Positions 27,006-35,269 of a stretch of DNA of 64,000 nt are shown here, in pieces (within the stretch, counting starts at the first letter, position 1; every line of letters begins with the position of its first letter). Below the pieces are notes generated by a model. The model searched no databases. It was given only the letters and a program-made list of their open reading frames with translations, and was not told the DNA's origin. Where the stretch lies: positions 1,550,001-1,614,000 of the forward strand of contig NZ_BFAY01000011.1 in assembly GCF_003112675.1 (NCBI RefSeq), written 5' to 3'. The position numbers were made by a program, and so were the translations under genes. Origin of the DNA: Leptospira johnsonii. GTDB lineage: Bacteria > Spirochaetota > Leptospiria > Leptospirales > Leptospiraceae.

Positions 27006-27746
27006 TTACCTCATTTTTCCCATTAATCTAACTGTTGCCTTTCTTCCGATCAGCTTAGAAACTTTTACTAAAACCTTATTCGGGAGTCCGGAAACCACAG
27101 TAGGGGAGCTTCTTTTTTTCAAAGCTGCCAAAGCGTATTCTACCAGAGTTTCCGCGGATTGAGCGATCGCATTAGGAAAATCTTTTGGATCTCCTCCTGC
27201 TCTTTCGAAAAAGTTAGAAACCGTCACTCCCGGGCAAAGACCCATAACGTAGACGCCTCTTTTTTTCTGCTCGTACCATAAGGACTCGCTGAAAGAAGTT
27301 ACGAATGCCTTAGTAGCAGAATATACACCGGAAGAAGGCATAGGAACAAGACCTAGGGTGGAAGATATGTTCATCAAAGAATCCCCAGACTGGGAATTTT
27401 TTAGGAAAGAATAGGACAAAGAAACAAGGGAATCAATATTAAGACGGGTCATCGCTTGCAATCTAGGCAAGTCCGCCTTATGAAAAGGTCCGTAAACGCC
27501 GAACCCCGCGTTGTTTATTAATAAATCATAATGGTTTTCTTCTAATTCTTTTTGGACTTTTGCCGTTGATTTCGGATCGGATAAGTCGGCGACGATAATT
27601 TTATGACCTTTTCCGAGTTCGTCCATTAGCTGTTTGAGTCTTACTTCGTTTCTTGCAACTGCTGTGATCTTATACCCTTTCGCTGCAAGTTGTTTGGCAA
27701 ATTCTCTTCCGATACCTTCGCTGGCTCCTGTGACTAGTGCTTTCAT
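27006..27746 (-). CDS. Short-chain dehydrogenase/reductase
   Basis: A 246-residue classical SDR. The cofactor loop is TGASEGIGREFA (residues 6-17), the fold motif is LLINNAGFGVYG, and the active site is Ser (NISSTLGLV) with YSATKAF as the YxxxK. RNEVRLKQLMDEL places a basic residue after strand 2, as in NADP-dependent members. The C-terminus is basic (KLIGRKATVRLMGKMR). The substrate is not predictable. The ATG follows AAAGG. The MIP channel gene begins eight bases after the stop, so the two form a transcription unit. Confidence 0.9.
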   Translation of the reverse strand: MKALVTGASEGIGREFAKQLAAKGYKITAVARNEVRLKQLMDELGKGHKIIVADLSDPKSTAKVQKELEENHYDLLINNAGFGVYGPFHKADLPRLQAMTRLNIDSLVSLSYSFLKNSQSGDSLMNISSTLGLVPMPSSGVYSATKAFVTSFSESLWYEQKKRGVYVMGLCPGVTVSNFFERAGGDPKDFPNAIAQSAETLVEYALAALKKRSSPTVVSGLPNKVLVKVSKLIGRKATVRLMGKMR

Positions 27747-27924
27747 CCTTTCCTCCCCTAAAAAATTCCCAAAAGCTCGAAAATTCCTAGCTCTAAAAGT
27801 TTTCGCAGAATTGTTCTGCCAGATCGATTAGTTGAGCAAGCTTAAAAAAAATACGATTTTGTAGAATCCTTCTAAAAGATGTTATAGTACACGCCATGCG
27901 GCTTCAGGAGCCTGGGACAGACTC

Positions 27925-28380
27925 TTATACGTCCGGTCGGTTCCGTAGAAGTTTTTCTCTTTCTTCTTCCATGATCCTGATCGATTTACGCGTAAAATCC
28001 AAAATGACCTTTAGTTCTTCCGCAGTATAACCGGAGAGTTGTTCCCAAACGGATTTAGCTAAGCTTTCGAATAGGCTTCCGATTTTTTGCATGGCAGCCA
28101 AATCCTGGGTCAGAAAAATTCTCACCTTTCTCCTGTCGTTCGGATCATTCTTACGTTCTACGAGTCCCTTCTTCTCCAAGCGATCAATGAGAGAAGTTAC
28201 GGCACCAGTGCTGAGTCCCATCGTTTTAGAGATCTCTCCGGCGGTTTGGGGACCTTGTGTAAATAGAAAATCCACACATTTGTGATCAGTGATATGGAGC
28301 CCAAGCCGATCTGCGATGGTTTGGTGGAATAAAATAGATACGGTGCTCAGGTTTTTGGAATCGTTCATAATGGATTCCAT
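27925..28380 (-). CDS. MarR-family transcriptional regulator
   Basis: About 151 residues from an ATG at 28380; a TTG at 28419 would add 13 residues and no clear ribosome binding site decides between them. The winged helix is visible: LHITDHKCVDFLFTQGPQTAGEISKTMGLSTGAVTSLIDRLEKKGLVERKNDPNDRRKVRIFLT (helices 2-4 and wing, with the conserved DxRxxR-type segment). It is divergent from a small membrane protein gene and a flavin monooxygenase gene. The intervening 75 bases contain an inverted repeat, so it probably represses that pair and itself in response to a small aromatic or lipophilic ligand. Confidence 0.9.
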   Translation of the reverse strand: MESIMNDSKNLSTVSILFHQTIADRLGLHITDHKCVDFLFTQGPQTAGEISKTMGLSTGAVTSLIDRLEKKGLVERKNDPNDRRKVRIFLTQDLAAMQKIGSLFESLAKSVWEQLSGYTAEELKVILDFTRKSIRIMEEEREKLLRNRPDV

Positions 28381-28439
28381 CAATTCGGGCTTCGTTTTTG
28401 GGATTTTTTTGTCTTGCAATTATTTAGACCGTCAAGTAT

Positions 28440-28468
28440 CTCGATAATCAAGATAATTAATCATCGAG
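28440..28468. promoter_or_regulatory. Inverted repeat, candidate MarR operator
   Basis: CTCGAT and ATCGAG arms separated by 17 AT-rich bases, with inner near-dyad ATCAAG/TTAATCAT elements. It sits between the divergent regulator and the 28494 gene, just before the AAGGAG ribosome binding site. Confidence 0.5.
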
Positions 28469-28493
28469 TTAATTCGATCTAAGGAGAACAAAT

Positions 28494-28658
28494 ATGGCAG
28501 AAAATAGCAAGAACGAAATTCCGGATTACCCTTGGTATTCTTGGGGATCTCCGATTGGACTCGGGGTCGGGATGATCTCTCTTTCCGTTTCTTTTACAAT
28601 GATGGCATATTCCTTGGTATCTGCCTTCACGGTGATCAAAGCCGCATTCGGAGGATAA
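28494..28658 (+). CDS. Small single-pass membrane protein (54 aa)
   Basis: A 54-codon gene. It begins MAENSKNEIPDYPWYSW and continues as one hydrophobic segment (GLGVGMISLSVSFTMMAYSLVSAF), ending KAAFGG. A strong AAGGAG ribosome binding site lies eight bases upstream and its stop is one base before the monooxygenase start, which argues strongly that it is translated. The Tyr/Trp/Pro-rich amphipathic start followed by a helix suggests a membrane-tethered accessory protein for the flavoenzyme. No family is recognised. Confidence 0.75.
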   Translation: MAENSKNEIPDYPWYSWGSPIGLGVGMISLSVSFTMMAYSLVSAFTVIKAAFGG

Positions 28659-28659
28659 T

Positions 28660-29865
28660 ATGAAACAAGGAAGGCCCAATTTCATAATCGTAGGCTCCGG
28701 AATTTCAGGGCCTTCTCTTGCATTATTTCTGAAAAGGGCAGGGTACGGGGTCCGTTTGATGGAATCGTATTCTCGTCCGGCGGAAGATATAGGCGGAGCT
28801 CTTCAGATCGCACCTAACGGAATGAAGGTGATTAGAGAATTGGGTCTGACTTCGGAGATGTTAGGGATAGGAACACTTTCCGACGAGATGATTTTCCGGA
28901 ATCATACCGGAAGGGTCCTTGCAATGATCCCGAATGGTTCCGTTTCACAATTCGGAGAATCTCCAATCGTGGTTTCCCGTGCGAGATTCCACCTTCTGCT
29001 ATTGGAAGCTGCGGAGAAGGAGGGAATTCCCACGGAATACGGAAAAAAATTCTCTCATGCTGAATTTCCTTTAAATGGAGGTGTGATCGCAAAATTCGAG
29101 GATGGAAGTTTTGTAGAAGGGGATTTTCTGATTGGGGCCGACGGGAATCATTCTAAAGTCCGTAGTTTTCTTTACCCTAATTTTCCAAAACCTGAATATA
29201 CGGGGATCTTAAATGCCGGAGGATTCGTTCCCGCTAATGTGATCCCTGAAAAATATTCTAAAAGAGGACCGATCCATTTTACTTTCGGGCCAGAAGGTTT
29301 CTTCGGCTTCGCTGCCTGCGGAAAGACGGAAGATACTTCCTGGATGTGGTGGAGCAATATTCCTAGAGATAAGGAATATTCCAGAGAAGAGATGAATTCT
29401 TTGGATGATAAGGCTTGGAGAGATAAAATATTAGAAATACATAAAGGATGGCATGATCCTATCGAAAGGATTATCCACGCTTCTTCCACTATCTTAAAAG
29501 GGAACGTTCATGATCTGAGGAGTCTACCTAAATGGGGAAATGATAAGGTATTATTAGTCGGAGATGCGGCTCATGTAATGAGTCCTCATACCGGCCAAGG
29601 AGCTTCCATGGCTTTAGAAGACTCTCATACTCTATTTTTACTTTTAGAAAGATCCGATTCGGTTCCGGAGGCATTTAGGGATTTCGAAACGATCAGGAGG
29701 CCTAGAGTTGAAAGGATCATAGAAGAATCCAGAAGGAACGGAAACAGAAAGAAAAAGTTGAGTCCTGTTGGCTGTTGGATCAGAGATAGGATCCTAACCC
29801 TGGCCTTGCCTAGTTTTGCTAAGAAAGGACAGGATTGGATGTACCGTTACGAGGGAATCAATTAG
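28660..29865 (+). CDS. FAD-dependent aromatic-type monooxygenase
   Basis: A 401-residue flavoprotein of the PHBH/TetX type. FIIVGSGISGPSLALFLKRAG is the GxGxxG dinucleotide fold. GADGNHSKVR (DG motif) is present near residue 160, and VLLVGDAAHVMSPHTGQGASMALED is the GD motif for FAD ribose. No ER-fold NADPH domain is present, as expected for this class. It hydroxylates an aromatic or polyketide-like compound; the substrate is unknown. It is co-translated behind the 54-residue membrane protein and controlled, by inference, by the divergent MarR regulator, an arrangement typical of xenobiotic response. Confidence 0.92.
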   Translation: MKQGRPNFIIVGSGISGPSLALFLKRAGYGVRLMESYSRPAEDIGGALQIAPNGMKVIRELGLTSEMLGIGTLSDEMIFRNHTGRVLAMIPNGSVSQFGESPIVVSRARFHLLLLEAAEKEGIPTEYGKKFSHAEFPLNGGVIAKFEDGSFVEGDFLIGADGNHSKVRSFLYPNFPKPEYTGILNAGGFVPANVIPEKYSKRGPIHFTFGPEGFFGFAACGKTEDTSWMWWSNIPRDKEYSREEMNSLDDKAWRDKILEIHKGWHDPIERIIHASSTILKGNVHDLRSLPKWGNDKVLLVGDAAHVMSPHTGQGASMALEDSHTLFLLLERSDSVPEAFRDFETIRRPRVERIIEESRRNGNRKKKLSPVGCWIRDRILTLALPSFAKKGQDWMYRYEGIN

Positions 29866-29883
29866 ATCCCCTCGTTCTCAGAC

Positions 29884-31815
29884 TTAGTACGATTTTTTCC
29901 AAAGTTGGTTGCTAGCATTCAGGAATTCCCATTGGTGAACCAAAGAACCGTTGCCATTAGCTGAAGCATCTACTGCATACAATGAGTTGATTCGATTTCG
30001 GATACTATCTCCTACGAAATCGAATCTCATATTGTTCATGTCTTTACAGTCCCAGAGAGCGATCTTTCCTCCATTGCGAGTTTCTCCACCGTTATCCATA
30101 CATTTATATGGATTCAGTTTGCTTCTGAGGAAACCGTTCCCTGCATCATAATACCATTTTTGTGCATCCGTTCCGTTGCAGTTGTAAACTTGGATCCTTG
30201 CTCCGTTTGCAGTACTGCTATTGCTTATATCTAAACATAGATTAGAAGCCTGGTTGACCAGAGCAAAGTAAGGAGATTCGTAATTTTTCTCCCAACGTTG
30301 GTTGTTTCCGCCATGCCAGGTCCATTGGCTGACCAAGGAACCGCTGCTAGAACCGTTAGCGTCCACCGCAATAGATTCGTTTTGTCTAACGCGCATAGAA
30401 TCGTCGTAAAAATCGAATCTCATATTATTCATATCTTTACAATCCCAGAGGACTATTTTTCCTCCGTTCCAATTCTCCGCTCCGTTATCCAAACACTTGT
30501 CCGTGTTCAGTTTACTTCTGAGATAACTTGTAGAATGTTCGTAGAACCATTTTTGAGCGTTGGTGTTATTACAATTCCAAACTTGGACTCTTGCATTATT
30601 CTCAGTGCTGCTATTGCTTACGTCCAAACATAGATTGGATTGTTTGCTTTTTAAAGTGAAGTATCTTGGTTCCAGATCGTTCACATCCATACATGCTTCG
30701 AAAGCATATTGAGAGAAACGAGGACCTGCAAAATCTACCATCGCGATATTTAAACGTTGTCCTGATTTTTTGGCTTCTCTATCCAAGTCGTAAACAAAAC
30801 TTGCATGATCCAATTTGTCGTTGGTAAGATCTTCTATACTTCCCCAATAAGGAGGAAAAATGATCTGAGTTGCGTTCGGAGTTAGGATCATCTGAGCTAC
30901 GTAAAATTTACCGCCTCTATCATCCTTGATGCGAGCTCTAAGTCCGTTGATCAGATCGGATTCACTTCCTGTATTCTGCCAATCGCTCTTCATGGTCTCG
31001 CCTTGGTTCCAATACAGTTCGGATAATGCTGAATAATTTCCGCCTCCCCAGATCAGGATCACGTTCTTATCCAAGTTCCAAAGTTGGGAGAAGTTGACAG
31101 AATTCCCTAAATAGCGAGGAGCCATTCTGGAACCTAAATAAGGAAGAACCAATTGGTCTTTCAACTCGTAATGTTCAGCGTCGCTCATACTGTCTACATT
31201 CTGGATATGCACAAATACGATCTCTTTCTTGCGATTGTTCACGAAGCTGGAGATATGCTGGAACACTTCTTGGGCAGAAACGGAAACGCTAGATCCATGA
31301 TGGATCTTAAATTGTCCGTCTATCTTTTTGATCCTAAGATCGAAGTAACGATACCCGAGAGATAATTGTTCTCCCACATTGTATTCCTGGGTTTGGGAAA
31401 TATTCTCGTCGATTCCTTGGATCCCATACGTTCCGGAATCATGCGTTCCAGGGATACAAATGCTTCTGAGCTGAGTATTGGATCTGGAAAGGTATCCGCT
31501 GCTCATCCAGGCCTGAGGATCGATTTGTAATTTTGGGGCATATACAGGGATTGGACTTCTTCCGTTTTTGCCCTTGGTGCCTCCGCCTTCGAAAGGAACT
31601 CCGCTTGGTTGGTCCAAAGGGGCTGGAGTCAGGTATTCCGCTTTATAATTTATGTCTGCCGGGAGAGAGCCTCCAGATTTACCGTTAGCTTGGACTAAAA
31701 ATAACAAAGAATCGTAGTTTGAGGAGGAATCTTTACATCCGGCTCCGATCAGGGAGACAGCACAAAGAAATGCGGCTGCGACGATCCGAGTAGGAATTGT
31801 CTTGGAACTTTTCAT
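29884..31815 (-). CDS. PI-PLC-like phosphodiesterase lipoprotein with two ricin-B lectin domains
   Basis: 643 residues from the ATG at 31815 (GGTGA six bases upstream). The signal ends in LIGAGC (Cys about 22). After a Pro/Gly-rich linker, residues about 105-385 form a PI-PLC X-type barrel. ICIPGTHDSGTYG and FKIHHGSSVS supply the two catalytic histidines, and YFDLRIKK and IVFVHIQN are core strands. Two ricin-B/CBM13-type beta-trefoils follow, about 390-510 and 520-643, each with LCLDVSNSST, QKW and NNMRFDF repeats. The two halves are near-duplicates. Inferred role: surface or secreted enzyme that binds glycans and cleaves phosphoinositide- or GPI-like substrates. Confidence 0.9.
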   Translation of the reverse strand: MKSSKTIPTRIVAAAFLCAVSLIGAGCKDSSSNYDSLLFLVQANGKSGGSLPADINYKAEYLTPAPLDQPSGVPFEGGGTKGKNGRSPIPVYAPKLQIDPQAWMSSGYLSRSNTQLRSICIPGTHDSGTYGIQGIDENISQTQEYNVGEQLSLGYRYFDLRIKKIDGQFKIHHGSSVSVSAQEVFQHISSFVNNRKKEIVFVHIQNVDSMSDAEHYELKDQLVLPYLGSRMAPRYLGNSVNFSQLWNLDKNVILIWGGGNYSALSELYWNQGETMKSDWQNTGSESDLINGLRARIKDDRGGKFYVAQMILTPNATQIIFPPYWGSIEDLTNDKLDHASFVYDLDREAKKSGQRLNIAMVDFAGPRFSQYAFEACMDVNDLEPRYFTLKSKQSNLCLDVSNSSTENNARVQVWNCNNTNAQKWFYEHSTSYLRSKLNTDKCLDNGAENWNGGKIVLWDCKDMNNMRFDFYDDSMRVRQNESIAVDANGSSSGSLVSQWTWHGGNNQRWEKNYESPYFALVNQASNLCLDISNSSTANGARIQVYNCNGTDAQKWYYDAGNGFLRSKLNPYKCMDNGGETRNGGKIALWDCKDMNNMRFDFVGDSIRNRINSLYAVDASANGNGSLVHQWEFLNASNQLWKKSY

Positions 31816-32100
31816 TTTTTCACCATTCAAATGATCTATTTTTCTGCATTACGAAAATTTAATGCTTGGCTCCGGTATCCGAAGTAGAAAAAGAAATACT
31901 CGAAACTATATCCCTGTCAACGTCCTTTCAAATAATTTTAAAAAGTTAACATAACGACCGTTTTCTAAAGAATAAAAAGGTTATAGATTTGTTACCTTAA
32001 TATAATCGGAATATAAGAGCAGGGTTTTTAGGAACCAGCAGCAGGGAAATCGCCTTGCCGAGAAGAAGGCTACTTTCAATCTGACAGCAAAGAAGCCAGT

Positions 32101-32640
32101 ATGAAATTATACTCTAGCGATAAAAAAGAATCTCTCTCCTCTTGGTGGTTGCGTTTTCGTTTAAACCATTGGCCTTGTTTGTGGTGCACTGGAGGAAAAA
32201 TACAATTCATCTCTTCCGATCTAAAAGAACTTCATGTAAGTTTAAAGAAAAATCTCCGCACTTTAAATCGAGTGGGGACAATTTACGGAGGAAGTATCTA
32301 TAGTTCCGTGGATCCGTACTATATGTTGATGATGATGTGGATACTAGGACCGGACTACGTGGTCTGGGACAAGGCTGCAAAAGTAAAATTTGTTCGCCCC
32401 ATTCTTGACAAGGTAAAGATCCGATTTTTGATCACTGAAGAATTGATCGAAAAAACAAAACAAGATATATTAGAAAAAGGTGAAATTGTTTTCGATCTTC
32501 CTGCAAAATACGAGGACGAAGAGGGAACAGTTTATGCGACCTTCGAAAAAACGATCTACGCTGCATCTAAAGAGTTTTACGAGAAGAAGTTGGCCTCTAA
32601 AAACATGACATCAGCGTTCAAGCCCAGCAAAAGAAGTTAA
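32101..32640 (+). CDS. DUF4442 hotdog-fold protein
   Basis: A 179-residue soluble protein. LNHWPCLWCTGGKIQFISSDLKELHVSL, then NRVGTIYGGSIYSSVDPYYMLMMM and KFVRPILDKV, reproduce the DUF4442 pattern. This is a hotdog fold related to thioesterases, in which the NxxGTxxGGS segment forms the active-site helix. No gene for a lipid pathway adjoins it. An acyl-CoA thioesterase or acyl-binding role is inferred. It is convergent with the methyltransferase gene; the 270-base region upstream contains its promoter and no other feature I can identify. Confidence 0.8.
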   Translation: MKLYSSDKKESLSSWWLRFRLNHWPCLWCTGGKIQFISSDLKELHVSLKKNLRTLNRVGTIYGGSIYSSVDPYYMLMMMWILGPDYVVWDKAAKVKFVRPILDKVKIRFLITEELIEKTKQDILEKGEIVFDLPAKYEDEEGTVYATFEKTIYAASKEFYEKKLASKNMTSAFKPSKRS

Positions 32641-32653
32641 TTTTAAAAAGATC

Positions 32654-33325
32654 TTATTTAGTCGCAATCCATCCACCTACGTGTAAGGATCTGAATTTTT
32701 GAGAACTTTGAGAAAATCCTGCTTCCAGAAAAAGTTCTGAGTATCTTGGACTTTCAATACGATGCAGTTCGAACACTCTTTTTAGATAGATTTCGACTGC
32801 TTCTTCTTCCCAACCTTGGATATTGATAAGATAAGATTTTATGTTCTGGAATAAGGTCTTGGATCCGTTTGGCTCAGGATCAAATAGATCGAATAAGACT
32901 AAACTTCCTCCTTTTTTTAATCTAGAACAGATTTCTTTCAGTAGAGAAAATTTGTCTCCTGAATCTGGCAGAAAATGTAAAACGAATAATAGAGTAGCTG
33001 AGTCATATTCCTCCGCGAGTGGAAGTTCTCCTACTGTTCCGCAGATGAATTTAAGTTGGGGGAATTTTTTCTGAGCCTGCCCTATCATTTCAGGAGAAGG
33101 ATCTAAGCCGGTAATTGAAAACCGATCCGGAGAAATTTCCAGTAATTTGGCAAAGTCTGCTCCGGTTCCACATCCTACAGACAATATCTTTCCTTTTTCA
33201 GGAGTATTTTCTAAAAGATAGATCGCCACCAACTCCATGATCCCTGAATAGAATGGGATCATCTTGCCTATCCTTCTCTCATAAACCTGGGCTCTTTCGC
33301 CTTCGAACTTTTCTACGTGGGTCAT
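32654..33325 (-). CDS. Class I SAM-dependent methyltransferase
   Basis: 223 residues. ILSVGCGTGADFAKL is motif I, with the acidic end of strand 2 in ITGLDPSPEMI. FICGTVGELPLAEEYDSATLLFVLHFLP covers motifs II-III, and LKKGGSLVLFDLFDPE is post-motif III. The substrate is not identifiable. Its ATG follows directly on the TAA of the PAS/GGDEF-like gene (TAAATG), and AGGAAAT just inside that gene serves as the ribosome binding site, so translation is coupled. Confidence 0.9.
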   Translation of the reverse strand: MTHVEKFEGERAQVYERRIGKMIPFYSGIMELVAIYLLENTPEKGKILSVGCGTGADFAKLLEISPDRFSITGLDPSPEMIGQAQKKFPQLKFICGTVGELPLAEEYDSATLLFVLHFLPDSGDKFSLLKEICSRLKKGGSLVLFDLFDPEPNGSKTLFQNIKSYLINIQGWEEEAVEIYLKRVFELHRIESPRYSELFLEAGFSQSSQKFRSLHVGGWIATK

Positions 33326-34168
33326 TTAATTTCCTGTTTGCACTTTTTGCATAAGAATATCATACGTGGAGCCATCTTCCGGATACATTGCCACTCCTAA
33401 GGACACATTGATTTTCACTTCCCCCCAAGAGCCGTTGGAGCTGGATTCTAAAAATAATCTTTTGATCTTCTCCGCTCTTTCCAAAACTATATTCTTGTGT
33501 GCTCCCGGAAGAAGAAGTAGGAATTTTTCGCTTCCGATCCTGGAGGAAATATCGCTTCTTCTGGAATTTTCCAAAAGTATTCTGCCCATTTCTTTCAGAA
33601 GAAGGTCTCCTCCGCTATTTCCGAAAGTTTCATTGATCTCTTTCAATCCGTCAATGTCCAGATAAACTACCCCGATCGTGGAGCCGCTTCTTTCCGCTCT
33701 ATGCAGTTCCGCTTGAAAGGATTCTATCATATATTCTCTATTAAAAAGGCCAGTGAGTTTATCACGGATCTCTAATTCTTTAATCCTGTTTTCCCTTCTT
33801 CTGAAAAGAGTTTCGTATCTTTTCGCCTTTGCTTCTGAAAAAGATCTTTCTGTGATGTCTCTGAAATAGAATGCTTTTGCAGGTTCTTTTTCATCTACTA
33901 AGATTGGAATTGTTCTGCATATAAATCTCCTTTTGCCGGAAGAAAGATGTAAGGTAAGATGAGTGTGGTCTTTGGAATCTGCCTTTGAGAGTTCCGGATA
34001 CCAAGAAGAATGTTTCAGATCGTTTTTTTCAGGAACAAGACCGAGCTCTTTTGCTTGAGAATTCGAATCTAAAAGTTTTCCTTTATTGTCGGAGATGAGT
34101 ATTGCATCTTCCTGGTTTTCGAGAAAGTTCGGATTTCGGATCCAATAGTTTTTAGGAGAAGACGACAT
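33326..34168 (-). CDS. PAS-degenerate GGDEF domain protein
   Basis: 280 residues, cytosolic. An N-terminal PAS-like domain (DAILISDNKGKLLDSNSQAKEL, then RFICRTIPI and AFYFRDITERS) leads through a coiled coil to a diguanylate-cyclase domain starting IRDKLTGLFNREYM. The metal-binding strand VVYLDIDGLKEINETFGNSGGD is intact. The GGDEF loop, however, reads GSEKF (in SRIGSEKFLLLLPG), and the domain stops at YDILMQKVQTGN, without the final AD-A-Y-AK-GRN helix. It is therefore probably not an active cyclase. A c-di-GMP- or protein-binding role is likely. It is coupled to the methyltransferase gene. Confidence 0.85.
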   Translation of the reverse strand: MSSSPKNYWIRNPNFLENQEDAILISDNKGKLLDSNSQAKELGLVPEKNDLKHSSWYPELSKADSKDHTHLTLHLSSGKRRFICRTIPILVDEKEPAKAFYFRDITERSFSEAKAKRYETLFRRRENRIKELEIRDKLTGLFNREYMIESFQAELHRAERSGSTIGVVYLDIDGLKEINETFGNSGGDLLLKEMGRILLENSRRSDISSRIGSEKFLLLLPGAHKNIVLERAEKIKRLFLESSSNGSWGEVKINVSLGVAMYPEDGSTYDILMQKVQTGN

Positions 34169-34255
34169 GAAAATTTCTGTTCAAAAAATTATCCCGGATT
34201 TGCGGGAAAAGCAATCTTCTTCTTACTCTCTAAAAATTCGATCAGGAAGAAGTTT

Positions 34256-35206
34256 TTATTCGTAAATTTTCAGAATTTCTTTAGCCTTATGTCGAATCGC
34301 TTCCTGCAACTCTAAAGGTTCCAAAACGAAAACGGAATCGCAGTGTTGCAGCATACTTCCTAATGCCCATTCCTTGGTTTCCATATCGATTACCATTTCA
34401 GTAAAACCTTTTTCCATAGGTTTTTGGCTCAGGCATTTCATATACGGAATACTTTTGATATGTTCCGCAGTTGTTTCCGTGACTTTAATTTTGATCAGAT
34501 ATTTGGGTACTCTTGATTTGAATTCTTTGATCCATTCTTCCCAATATTTTCCCAGATCAAATTTTTTAGGTCTTTCGAATCTTTCTGTAGTGATTGCGGC
34601 TTCTTTGATCCTGGAGATCCGATAGACTCTCATCTCTTTTCCACGTTTGGCGACTACATACCAGATCGTATCCTTTGCTACGAGTCCGTAAGGTTCAATG
34701 ATTCTTGGCTCAGGCTTTCCACCATCTTTCTCGTAGATGATCTTTACTTTTTTTTCTTCCCAAACCGCATCTTGAAGTATGGGAAGAAGTGGAAGCTCTC
34801 TGATCGCGCGCCCCCAGCCTAGACCGTCTATATGAATTCTTTGTCTGGCAGTTTCCGCATCCTTTCTATAGGCAGGGGGAAGAGAAGCCATGAGTTTGAC
34901 GAATGCGGAGTCGAAATCCTTCTTCTTTCCTAAGTCCTCCAGGACCCGAGAAGAATGTACCAATAATAAGGAGATCACCTCTTCTTTTTTAAAACCAGTG
35001 AGGTTTGTTCTATAACCCTCGCTTAAACTCCAGCCCCCGCCAATCCCTCTTTCCGCATAGATTGGAATACCCGCGGAAGAAAGAGCTTCCATATCCCTAT
35101 GCACTGTGCGTTCGGAAATTTCTAATTTTTTGGAAAGTTCCTTGGCGGTGGTTCTTCCTTTGGCCTGTAGATGCAGTAGAATGTTTAGAAGCCTATCAGC
35201 TCTCAT
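34256..35206 (-). CDS. WYL-domain (YafY-type) transcriptional regulator
   Basis: 316 residues from the ATG at 35206. An earlier ATG at 35245 is part of a palindrome, so it is more likely operator than code. The N-terminal helix-turn-helix is KELSKKLEISERTVHRDMEALSSAGIPIYAERGIGGGWSL. The C-terminal WYL domain shows KVKIIYEKDG, RIIEPYGLVAKDTIWYVVAKRG and MRVYRISRI, followed by a WCX-type extension. WYL proteins sense ligands, often nucleic acid or nucleotide-like. It is divergent from an alpha/beta hydrolase gene with only 63 bases between starts, and likely controls it. Confidence 0.9.
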   Translation of the reverse strand: MRADRLLNILLHLQAKGRTTAKELSKKLEISERTVHRDMEALSSAGIPIYAERGIGGGWSLSEGYRTNLTGFKKEEVISLLLVHSSRVLEDLGKKKDFDSAFVKLMASLPPAYRKDAETARQRIHIDGLGWGRAIRELPLLPILQDAVWEEKKVKIIYEKDGGKPEPRIIEPYGLVAKDTIWYVVAKRGKEMRVYRISRIKEAAITTERFERPKKFDLGKYWEEWIKEFKSRVPKYLIKIKVTETTAEHIKSIPYMKCLSQKPMEKGFTEMVIDMETKEWALGSMLQHCDSVFVLEPLELQEAIRHKAKEILKIYE

Positions 35207-35228
35207 TAATTTAGTATAATCTCTAAAT

Positions 35229-35245
35229 ATGACAGAACTTGTCAT
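35229..35245. promoter_or_regulatory. Palindromic operator between WYL regulator and hydrolase
   Basis: ATGACAGAACTTGTCAT: perfect six-base arms around a five-base centre. It ends one base before a TATAAT -10 element (35247-35252) that would drive the hydrolase gene. Confidence 0.6.
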
Positions 35246-35246
35246 G

Positions 35247-35252
35247 TATAAT
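35247..35252 (+). promoter_or_regulatory. -10 element for the hydrolase gene
   Basis: TATAAT, 17 bases upstream of the ATG at 35270, so the mRNA would have a very short leader. No consensus -35 is seen; the palindrome overlaps that region. Confidence 0.45.
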
Positions 35253-35269
35253 CCGGCATACTTGTTTTT

